64,000 bases of DNA from Magicicada septendecula. Taxonomy: Eukaryota > Arthropoda > Insecta > Hemiptera > Cicadidae. The stretch spans positions 312,789,986-312,853,985 of the forward strand of contig CM068367.1 in assembly GCA_034769895.1 (NCBI GenBank). Direction: 5' to 3'. Position numbers and translations under genes: made by a program. The notes beneath the pieces were generated by a model. That model worked only from the letters and a program-made list of their open reading frames with translations. It searched no databases and was not told where the DNA came from. Each line of letters starts with the position of its first letter. The first letter of the stretch is position 1. Of the stretch, positions 34,396-44,960 are shown in pieces.

Positions 34396-35984
34396 TGAGT
34401 ATATACAGTAAGTACACGATCATGCACATGCGTTTGTTCGTATGCTCGCACGGGAGCATAGACAGTTATATAGTTTCGTAGTTTACAGACTAGTTACGTT
34501 TACTCAAATCGTGTCTAGTATTTTTTTCTGTCGTGAGCTACATAAACTTATGGTCTAAATTGTATCTCTTTTTTCTTCTCCCTTCAAGTACTGCCCTGCT
34601 GTGAGCCTCGAACGTCACCACTGAACCGGACAAGACTCCCGTTCAATTTTTTTTAAATGGAAAATTTTTTTTGTATTATTTAGTAGGAGATGATTCTGTA
34701 CTTTTCAAACTGTAACATTTATCATCAACGTAAACATTTATATATAATACAAAATGTACTTTTTGTAGGTAATATCTGTGAAACGGCTTTTTGAATCGTT
34801 TTTAAAGAATACTATTTATTGAGAGTTTTTATATTGAAGGTTTTGGATCGTCTTATGTAATTTTTATATTGACTTAAAATTATTGAATTAAAATACATGT
34901 GCTAATTACGATTTTGCGTTAACGATTGGTGTAAACTTTTCTGTAGTCGTAATATGGAAACAGAGGTTTGGCAGACTTTTATTTGTAGAAACTCCCTTTA
35001 CTTTAACTTGTAGGACGCATTCTGGAAATTTTCTTGGGACACTCCGTATGATGTAATATCAAATATACCGTATGTTATCGTGAAGTATATACTTTTAGTT
35101 AACAAACGAGCTGTATACTTTAAGTTCAAACAATTGTAGTCTCCCGCTATTGGGAGGAAAGAAAGTTATACGGTCAGCTCCCGATAGGACAACGCTGAGA
35201 TATATATCTATGGATGGCTTATGGCCAAAATAGATGCGCTGAACAGCGAAAATAGTGTTTTTTTGCTTTGAGTTGAAGTATTGTGCTGTAGGCCTATATG
35301 TGGTAGGCTGGCAGCTACAACAAAAATATTGCTTTCTCCTGCAAACCTTTGTAAACACTTCCACTGCACTCACGTTAACGTGTTTCTGTTTGGGCCAGAA
35401 TCACAACTAACAGACGAAAACTGTGTATTTCTTACGGGTTCCTATAAAATCGACACGGAATTACAGTAACATTATGGATATCAGTTTTGCACCTTCATTG
35501 TACCTAATTAGTCATTAAACTCTCTTCCGATCAGGAAATACAAAGAGAGAAGATGAACACACAAGGCAAAACAATCACATCCCAAACACAAAACAAAGAA
35601 AATATTAAATCAAAAGACATGACGCAAACCATTTAAACTGATGAATGAAAACATTCAAAATAAAGAGTCCTAAGATTATATAAATTAAAAAAATACTGGA
35701 AAAATAACCACTATTGAAACAGTGTTTACGAGTGTTTGATTACAAATCGATGTTGTGAGTGAAACAAGATTATTGTAAAATCACAAAAGGTTGAATAACA
35801 ACTGACATGGTTAAGAACAAGTTAAGCAAAAAATAGCTGAAAACAATGGTAAATAAATACTGTACCGGTGATAATTATGGTTTAATAAAGTGTGGAAGAA
35901 CAAATGAACGACAAGAAATATATAAATAAAGTACTTATTATTTTGTTGATACTAACAATTGTTTCAAGAATCTAGTTTTTTATT
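34396..35984. other. Intergenic AT-rich DNA, no gene
   Basis: One TAGGCCTA octamer at 35289. Open frames (92 codons minus strand at 35095-35373, 62 codons plus strand at 35281-35469) overlap on opposite strands and match nothing I know. Confidence 0.6.
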
Positions 35985-36032
35985 TTTGCAAAACGCTTTC
36001 GGGGACTGGTAGGATCCCTTCTTTAGTGATAG
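35985..36032 (-). ncRNA. Decayed hammerhead-like motif (candidate)
   Basis: On the minus strand, CTAAAGAA is followed by GGGATCCTACCAGTCCC and then CGAAAGCG. This resembles the hammerhead order CUGAUGA, stem II (here GGGA pairing with TCCC), GAAA, with two changes in the CUGAUGA box. I could not pair convincing stems I and III. Hammerheads are known from Penelope-like and other retroelements, but no such coding part is near. A coincidental or wholly decayed motif is likely. Confidence 0.2.
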
Positions 36033-36754
36033 GCAAGCCCTGCTTGCTTTTCATGCTTCTGTGATTCGCTTCGGTTTTGTGTGTGTGAATTCACTATCGT
36101 TAAATATTCATTTAATATTGTGAAAAATATAATATTTTGTTTGATATTTATTTAAGTCTCTTCAGGTTTATCCATAACTTATGAGGCTTCCAAAATGTTT
36201 ACCAGGAGGTTACTGACAGGATATACAAAACACTGTGCTAATCTTCACATTTACAAACGACAGGCTACAATGTATAAATTACTTTTCGTTTGTATATATT
36301 TCTTTAACTCTCTGCCTGCACGTGTACATGCAACAATTAAAACAACTATTTAGTTCTCATTATCAAGTAACGAAAATATGAGGCCAGCTCGGCAATGACT
36401 GTCAGTTCAACTACCAGTAGCGCCTATACCGTATATACGGCCATTTGCGCGTGTGTGTTCTCGATCCTAACTCCGTTACACGATCTGTACGTCACGCCCC
36501 TTCCTACAGGTTATCATGGTGACCCATTATACCGAAAACACAGGCTCTCCGCTATACGCATTTAACATGTCAGAGCAATAAATTTTCTTTCCACTTTATA
36601 TAATGTAGTTTTTACAATTCGATTAACAGGTCTGCTTCTTATACACATACCCGTTAGCCCCTGATTAGATAGCAATGACATGTATAGTGAAATACACCAG
36701 TTTATTCGGAATTAAGTAAAATGCATACCAATATCTGTAAGCGTATATGTATTT

Positions 36755-36755
<1 letters not shown>

Positions 36756-36827
<72 letters not shown>
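36756..36827. repeat. (AC)n microsatellite
   Basis: Uninterrupted AC run of about 36 units. Confidence 0.95.
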
Positions 36828-36828
<1 letters not shown>

Positions 36829-37159
36829 CGTGAATCAGTTTGAATGCCTTGTTTAAGAGCTACTGAGTAAGTGTTTTACGGAGGGGGTAAATATACGAAG
36901 AAGAAAATATTGTTCCAATATTTTCTTCAAACAAATGCAGATTTGGAAATAAAGATTTTCACTTTCCTTGAATAGTAGTATTATTTTTTATTATTTTAAA
37001 AACAAACAATTAAGCTTGTTAAACAAACTTATTTCCCCAATTATTTTCCCTCCACAGGATTGGGGAAAATGTTTTACAAGATTTTTGAGCGGAATGGAAT
37101 TTCCCCAATTTTCTCTCCGTCGATTCGTCCAGTTTTGTGCATACGTTCGAGTTAGATAG

Positions 37160-37181
37160 AGGGGAGGGAGAGAGAGAGAGA

Positions 37182-37241
<60 letters not shown>
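37160..37241. repeat. (GA)n microsatellite
   Basis: GA run of about 40 units with two GGG interruptions near its left end. Confidence 0.95.
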
Positions 37242-37243
<2 letters not shown>

Positions 37244-38517
37244 ACTACGCGTTCTTTGAATGTTTTTAATAACCGAAAACAAACATCCCCTAAATGCTTT
37301 GACAACATGTACTGACTAGTGAGTATGTGTTTCGAAAGACAAAAAATATTGGATAAGCTGGAAGTCAACTCGTAAAGCATTATGCCGAAAATGTTTGCAT
37401 GGCCATTACCTACGTAGGCGGTTGGCTTTGCAGAACACACGTGTACAAATTAAAGCCCTACACAAAACTAACTACAATTCAGATAATACAATTAATATAT
37501 GCAACGTGCGTGAGTGTATTTGTGGTGTATGTCTGTTTTTAATTATGATAGCTAATTTTCAATTAAATTTAATTTAAATTTGTGTTTTATGGATGCATCA
37601 GAGCGCTTCAGAGCGAAAGAGAGTGGGAGAAAAGAAGAGGGGGTTAGAGCAAGAGCAACATACTGACAGGTAGGGGGACGGAGAGTATAGATATTTCGAT
37701 CTCCCGTGCGTAACACTGTAACCTATTGAATACTGATATTGATTGTTAACTACTAACAAAAGGAATGTGTGTGTTGTATTTGAATTGTTTAGCACAACCA
37801 TCATTTCACAATACATATTAAACATAGTTGGAAAATAAACATAGCTCTATTCACCCAGCTGATAATTATCCACCATGCAATTCCACGAAACGCAAATAAA
37901 CTGAATGCAGCCAGCTTCCAGTACCGCCAGGAAAATTCCATACTCTATTTATAACGTGTGCATGTTATTTTGTTTATTATTTTTTTGTCTCATGGACTAA
38001 TGGTAGTTGTTTACAACGCGAACAGGAATGATGAAAGAGAACAAAACTGTAAAGAGGTAAAGAGTTTGGCTTAACCTAGTAACGTACAAAAAGATCCATA
38101 AATGAAATGAAGCTTTCTAGTCAGATTAATAATGTGTGTGTGTGTGGGGGGGGGTATTTCTGTCTATCTGTCTGTTTATGTGTTTATGTTCATATGGAAT
38201 ATACATAATGAACACATCTGAACATACGTTCATACATATATACCTATTGAAGAAATAAATGTTAAACCATAAAATATTTAATACAGCTTATGTTTTTACA
38301 GACAACATGGAATAGCAAACTACCGAGTACCTACTGACGTTATACCTTTTGTTACATTTCTATAATGTCTATTGCTGTCTTACACTGAGACTATATTGAA
38401 ATTGCGTGTGTACAAAGATTAGTAAATATGTCACAAAGAGACAGTATTAGGAAATCGAAAGGAAGAAGTACATATTCTACGACAATTACGTAACGCTCTC
38501 AAAAATTTGAGAGTGTC

Positions 38518-38985
38518 ATTCTACACGTTTCTCGACTAGCCCAGCGCATGCAGTGTCTGTGTCAAGGTCGTGCACAAACGTGACCTCCAGACTGTCCGGC
38601 CCTTGTAACTATGCAAATTATGTCGGCACGCCACCAGGTATATGGAAAATTATTCTGTACTTCTGCGGGATCTATAGGCCTACAAGTTACAGCGGCTGGC
38701 TTATTAATTCAGTTACAGTTGGCGATATATTTAGTGCGGATCAGGTGATTGTTGCGTATTAGTGGAAAGTGATTATTGTGTTAATTAGTGCGGTACTGTA
38801 ATAAAGTGACATTATTACTGAGTGTGGAAAAGTTTAACTTGAATTAAGTTATTGTATGAGAGTACCTCGTTGATTTCAAATTGTTATTTGTCACTAAGCT
38901 GGTAATTAGTAACGTCATTGGTGTTCGGATGTTGTTTCCACTATACAATACGACGATCCGTGAGACCGTCGTAACAATATATAAA
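38518..38985 (+). repeat. Interspersed repeat R1, copy 2
   Basis: Sister of 5314-5742 in the same orientation. It has an extra ~25 bp after GCAAATTATG and holds one TAGGCCTA at 38675. The ends (CGACTAGCC side and CGTAACAATATA side) coincide with those of copy 1, so a discrete element is likely. Type unknown. Confidence 0.7.
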
Positions 38986-40640
38986 TTCCAACCATACAAA
39001 CATGGAAACATATAAATTGGAATGGTACAAGCAGATGCTTAAAATAACTAAAGAGACTTAAAAAGAGGATTTTAAATCTACACTGTAAGAGAGAAGAAGA
39101 CAAAGAAGAAGAAGTGAAAGACCAATACAGCGATCGAAAGAAGAGGTTAATTAATATTAACAGAAACATTACGAAAGAATGGGAAAGTGACCCGAACACC
39201 CAGCATGGTATAGCAAAAAAGACTAAGATACTGATACTGTAATACTAATACTGTACTGTGTTTGTATTTTTTATCGCCTTCTTCAGCTTTACGTCCGGTA
39301 AATTATAGTAACCGATTGCGTGTAAACTGTAATAAGGTAACCAATCCGAGATCCTGTGCCGTGAATCGCAGAGTCGCAGTGGTAAACGTAATGGAACCGT
39401 ACACAAACTTTATAAGAATACGTACCGTGGAAAAGCAATCTTGATCATGCATGTCGTGCCGTTAAAGCTGCAGTAGCTGTAATAGCAATTACGCCGGGCA
39501 ATCAACAGTAACGACAGCGATCAAAGTAATTAATATCTATAGGAATGCCAATGTGTCTTGTACACTGCCTCTAAGATACATCTTCCAAATCTTCGTGTAT
39601 GCATTTGCCGTCCTCATCGGTATACGTGTGTCCAGCTTAACATTCGTAAAGTCATTCTACGTCTTCTCTTCTTTAATATGAAACTACGTGTTTCTTAAAG
39701 CTTTGTGATGGAATTTTTTATGTAGGCAATAGTATATAAAATTCTCTAAAGCTGCATTCCGTCCATTGAGCTTTATTCCGTCCACATTAGGGGCACAAGT
39801 CTCTCTTTGCTTTTCCACTCTCCTCTATCAAATGTCAAGGTCCCCTGTCTAAATCCAGTATGCTTTCCATGGTCATTTGTCTATCTCAATTTAGAAAATG
39901 CCTCTTCTTCTCAAATGACTCCACCGATTTTCAGCGTATTGTGTGTTTATTCATCTTGTTAGTTTATTGCCTGATGCTGTAACCCATCTGGTCGCATTAA
40001 ATATTGGAGACTGTTATTGACCCGTGGACGCAATGCTCTAATTTTGAGTAGCAAATCGGTTTTGAACTTTGTTATGTTCCTCATCCTGTTTGTAATATAA
40101 CACAGTCACGTGAGCACTACTAAAGAAACATTGTAAACAAAACTCAAGCACACAATACAACGTTATAATGGAATGAAAATACAAATGTTATAAATGTTAA
40201 CGTTATAAATGTTAATAAAATATAAAAGGAAACATACAGACAGTGGTTAGCAATATAAGGGCAAACACCAGTAGCAAATGTCTAGAGGAGATTAGCAAGA
40301 ACAGAAACACCAGCAAAACGTGATATGTGAATTAAAATATGCGAAATAAAAATATATACTTGGGTGAAAGGAAATGTTTAAAAACATGATAATTTATAAA
40401 CAAATTAAAACTAAAAATTGAACTATAGGATATAACATACCAAGATGTAAATGTATATTTGATGAAAGAACTCTCAGAAGAGTGGAAATTCATAAACATA
40501 ATTAAAATAATGAACAGGAAACAAAGAGTACATATATTGAATTAATAAAGTAGATACACAAAACACTATTATATAAATACAATCTCAATAATGGCAGATA
40601 ATATAGGCGAATAAATCACAATTTTCCCAACAAAAGAATA
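38986..40640. other. Intergenic DNA, no gene
   Basis: A purine-rich stretch (39040-39150) and AT-rich sequence. Nothing recognisable. The right part may belong to the decayed LINE that follows. Confidence 0.55.
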
Positions 40641-40789
40641 TATCAAAGGAGAAATAATTAACGTGGATGCTGAGACAAACTTTTTGACTTCCCTACTTGT
40701 ATGGAAGAAGACAAACAAGCCTTTTCAAATTACACTATCATAGTTTATGTCGTCTATGTAGAGGAATTCTTTGAAATCGAATGGAATAT

Positions 40790-41350
40790 GAGGACCACGT
40801 AGAAGAAGAATATGTACGGGGTCTGTGTGAAAGAAATAACCGACAAAAGTCTAGCATTAATCAAGAAACAAAACACATATTTATCCATCTCCATAAACAC
40901 AGTGTATTATGTCATTCTCGTAAATAAATTGTGGAAAGTAATATTTGAAACCAAAATTAACTTGAGTTTAATAAAAGCCTTAAAGAATTTATACATCTAT
41001 ACCACGAATTATAACGAATTAAAACGTTAGCTGAGTAATAGATTATAACAGAAATTTTCTGTAAATAAAGATATTTGTCAGACATACGGAATTTATCCCA
41101 CAATAATAGTAGAAGAGAAAAACATTGACTGGATAATGACACTACACATAGTATGAAATTATCTGGCGATTACGTTGTTATAGTTAACGGTAAAGAGGCT
41201 TCAGAATATATAGGTTTAAAACTGCATGAATAATAAAGAAGATGGGGATTGGAATTCAATATACCGAAAACAAAGTCAATTAATTGAAGTAATCAAAAGT
41301 TGAGGTAATAAGGACAAAACTGAAGCGTGTAGTGAATGCATGTATTTTGG
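40790..41350 (+). pseudogene. Fossil LINE reverse transcriptase
   Basis: A much decayed non-LTR reverse transcriptase readable in patches. A 72-codon frame (40812-41030) includes LVNKLWKVIFETKINLSL and IKALKNLYI, the conserved region after motif A. About 130 bp later, DYVVIVNGKEASEYIGLKLHE at about 41170 lies where the catalytic ADD-type motif should be; the preceding residues are degraded. WGLEFNIPKTKSI follows after two stops. The order and spacing fit the palm domain of an arthropod LINE. A deletion appears to have removed most of the segment before the catalytic motif. Ends are not defined. Confidence 0.6.
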
Positions 41351-42786
41351 CAACAACAGGGAAACGTCCACACAACATGGAGTTACATTAGGGTTTACAT
41401 AAAATAAGAGGAAGGAAAGACAAAAAATTAATTGTTTTAATTAATTAAAGCAAAATAGAAGAGTTTGAACGTAACAGTACGCAAGTAGTGAGCTCTCATA
41501 AGAGAGGATAGGCCAGGACATGATAGACAATTTGAGAAGCTGTATCCGTTAATAAGAAGCACTGTTTCAGTGGGCGATATTGTCACTTACAAAGTGATGT
41601 ACTACTGGTATTTAATCTATTAAATAAAAGCGGATTTTGTCAGGACGAACTGTACTAATACCTCTTGCATTGGAATCTGATTCGCTCATAATTATCAAAC
41701 CTTATCACTAGAATGTATGTTTAATTAACAAAATAATAAATTGTTAATTAAGCAGATACAGTTTGACACTGACACTTGTTGACACTAGATCTAGTACAGA
41801 TAGTATTACTAGGCCTCTAATAATACAATTTGAGTATAGATTTGTAATCTTGAAAAAGAGTCTCAGATTTTAAAGTATATTGATCGTAAAATAATTTAGA
41901 CAAATTTTCAACGCATTAGTCTAAAATATACTTAAGTAGCTAAAATATATATACATTAGGTCCATTGTAAGCTTGCGTGATTTTCGTGGAATGTAACTGT
42001 TTCTGTTTTTATGCTACTCATATTTCTTTGTTTTACTCTGTCCCGGGTTCGCTTACACTCTTATTTCCCTTTTCCCTTTTTTTCCATTTTCCTTAAGCAG
42101 TAGTTCCACATTTAACCCAGTCACTAGGCTCTTATACATATTCGGATACCTGTTACAGCTGATACTATACTGTAATTAAAACGTCACAAATTATAATACC
42201 ACACTCTAGAGCTCACCCTGTGCTGCGACAAATAGGCTGCTCAAGAACACTGCAACGTGTGTGGGTTTTAATGAAAGCTACAACTGTAAATACAAGGTAG
42301 TTTCTGGTTTCATAAAACAAAAGTTAGCAGCTGAACACGGCAACTTGTTTAGCGAAGGCCATCTTAATTCCGCTAGTCGAAATGAGCGTCAAGTAATTAA
42401 ATAACAGAGATCTACTTGTACCATAAATTTGCATGATACGCTCCCACTGTTCCCTGGCATTTAATCTTCCGAGTAATACTGATATCATTATTCCACAATG
42501 TTAAGCGTTTAAACGATTATCTTTTAAGTGCGTCTGTGTAACAGTTTTAGCAATACGGATAGTTAGTAAAGAAATAATCCTCACATAACGAGCACTAGTT
42601 TTTAACCAAATCACAGATCCAGCGTCTATTTTAATATTTTTTGAAGACCTGTTATGTACGACACTCTTTTCATTGATAGTGTTTACAAATCATTGAATTT
42701 ATAAACTGTAATAGAAAATGTTTAAAAATTACATGTGAGCCACTAGAAACGTTATAACGCTGAAAACGTTTCTTTTAGCATTTTCT
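41351..42786. other. Intergenic AT-rich DNA, no gene
   Basis: No supportable feature. The first 200 bp may still be decayed LINE sequence. Confidence 0.55.
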
Positions 42787-42897
42787 TCTCCTTCTTCTTC
42801 ATCTTCTTCTTCTTCTTCTTCTTCTTCTTCTTCTTCTTCTTCTTCTTCTTCTTCTTCTTCTTCTTCTTCTTCTTCTTCTTCTTCTTCTTCTTCTTCA
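42787..42897. repeat. (TTC)n / (GAA)n microsatellite at a LINE 3' end
   Basis: About 31 pure TTC units (42802-42896) with an impure left end. On the minus strand it is a GAA tail that begins in the stop codon of the LINE ORF to its right. The long poly-Glu minus-strand frame across it is an artefact of the repeat. Confidence 0.95.
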
Positions 42898-43455
42898 TTG
42901 GCACAAGAGACGCATGTAGCTGTCCTTGGCCTGCTCAACCACTGTCGGTCCTGGTCATTCTTATCGGTCCTGAGCAAGAAAGATGTTTATCCTAAGCTAC
43001 TTGAGATCACTCAGGTCACTACCTCTCCACCGACGTCTAGGAGATGTTAATCCTAAGCTGCTTGAGGTCATTCAGGACACTATCTCTCCACCGACTCCTA
43101 GGCCATCCTCTAGGTCGCACTCCACCAGAAGAACTCCTGTACAGCTTTTTACTGTCCTACTGTCTTCCTTTCTCAATACATGACCCAGCCACTTCAATCT
43201 TTGTATCTTGATGAAGGAGGTAATGCTGAGATCATCATATGTTGCACATAATTCTTTATTTTCCTCCGCCGCGATAGTCCATTTTTACATAATAGGCCTA
43301 TAATTCTCCTAAGCTATTTTGTTTGAAATATGTCCAGAAGCTCCAATATTGCTGACCTACCAACTGACCAGATTTCACCTCCATACACAATAACTGGTCT
43401 AATTAAGGTCGTAGGTAGTCTAAATTTCGTTGACTGGTTTAATTTTGAACATTTT
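42895..43455 (-). pseudogene. LINE ORF2 C-terminal fragment with 61-bp tandem duplication
   Basis: Minus-strand patches in several frames give the LINE C-terminal pattern: RPVIVYGGEIWSVGRS (43370-43430), LRRIIGLL, FIKIQRLKWLGHVLRKED, RPRGWPRSRWRDSVLNDLKQ and VVEQAKDSYMRLLCQ, ending in TGA (42895-42897). This is the same general tail type as at 150-610 but a different copy. A 61-bp direct duplication (copies from 42991 and 43052, CCTAAGCT onward) lies near the end. No reverse transcriptase core remains. Frames change several times, so the copy is dead. Confidence 0.7.
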
Positions 43456-44810
43456 AATTCACTTATAAAACTACATATTGTGACACAATGACACAATGCA
43501 CATGCATTCATAGGCATAATAGTAACACATAGGGATTCCATATATTTTAAATATAAAATGAAAAGTTAACAAACTAACAATTAAAATTATTACAAACCAC
43601 GACACATTTTTCAAAACAATCGCTGTTAGAAATTACGCATAATAAAAAATGTTCACCAAAACCGGCAGCTAAAATACAATACAATAGCCGGCAAACATCG
43701 CCCAGCAAACAATGGAAACTCAGCGTATGGTACAATACAAGAGGCCAAGCTGCAGCCACAGGAGAGCGATTTCTATTTCTGATTTATTTATTATACACTT
43801 TAAACAATGGAAATTCTAAGAAATAATTACCACAATCATACATCAACGAAATGTAAAACAGTTCACCAGTTCACAGATCCAAAAACGCACTGTGACCTTA
43901 GTGTGACTATACGTTAGTATTATCCCTATTAATTTATTTATAAACGTTATATTACCACACGTGTAGTTCAAGCGTCGGTTATCAGCAGGTTTCTGTTTCC
44001 GAAATTTTTAGGCATTTATGGTACGGTTTCATGTCACATTGTAGTTATCATATTACTCTGTACATGATAGTTACCACTTCACTCCTCTCCGTTACTTGGT
44101 ATTATAATATTTTCAACGTAACACTAAATAATATTGTTTTTTTTAAACAAGGAATTAATCGATTTCGTCTGCACACGAGATTTACTTAACTTTTAGTTCT
44201 GTTCATTCGTTAACAGTAATAGAACTAATAACATATAGATCATATGGAATAATAAAAACATGTCGTTTCCATAACCTACTAACAATTTTTATTGCATTTT
44301 TAAAACAAATAAATTTTCAAATTACATTCGTATTTCCTGTTTGTGTATAATTGTATGAATTATTACGTCATCACATATTAAATACGCTTTGCAAATTGTT
44401 GAACCACGTAAAATTTTTCTGCATACGCTGAGAACTGAAAACAATAATTTTGAGCCTTGTAGTTGCTTAATGCATTGGTTGTCCTTATGCATGCATTCTT
44501 TTATTTGAAATAACAGAATCGAAAATATACCAACAGTTCTAAGCGCAGACAGCTTTCTATAACACAAGCTGCTTCTGCGGTTGTTTTACTTAAAATCACA
44601 TGCCATCCAGTTATTTGTATAAATAGTTACAAATTATGAAGGTTATTTGGTAATGACTCATCTAATTCAGCAGAAAATGGTGTATAGAACGTGAAATGCA
44701 TTATTCATTACAAAACATGTGTAACCCTTTTCTTCATTCAAACGAAAAACTTTGAATGAGGTAGGTATTTTCAGAGCGCAGCTTTACATGTTCAGGTGGG
44801 ACATTTCACG
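43456..44810. other. Intergenic AT-rich DNA, no gene
   Basis: Nothing supportable seen. Confidence 0.6.
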
Positions 44811-44960
44811 ATGTGGCTCAGTAAAGTGTGTAGTGTATTTGCCTGAGGGAGTCTCGGCACAGTTGTAAAATGGGGTACCGCCCCCAAGGGTACAACTCCT
44901 GACTCAGCTCAGACCTTGGTTATGGGCTGGTGTTTTACTTTCAACCTTGTCTTACCAATA
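44811..44960 (+). repeat. Possible tRNA-derived SINE
   Basis: TGGCTCAGTAAAG (44813-44825) resembles a pol III A box and GGTACAACTCC (44889-44899) a degenerate B box. Between them is TTTGCCTGAGGGAGTCTCG, like tRNA-head SINEs. The A-B spacing (about 64 nt) is longer than in a normal tRNA. No tail or target duplication is clear. Confidence 0.35.

Larger units (their letters stand above)
36040..38517. other. Intergenic DNA with microsatellites, no gene
   Basis: Holds the (AC)n and (GA)n arrays listed separately and a short (TG)n/G9 tract at 38133-38155. At 36400-36560 the sequence is locally less AT-rich and includes the palindrome CCGTATATACGG (36429-36440). Serine/leucine-repeat frames across 37019-37282 are translations of the (GA)n array. 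Confidence 0.6.

Noticed and set aside
37019..37440. Serine/leucine repeat ORFs on the minus strand
   Set aside because: Products of the (GA)n array in two frames.
42729..42977. Minus-strand ORF with a run of ~37 glutamates
   Set aside because: It is a translation of the (GAA)n microsatellite joined to an out-of-frame LINE tail.
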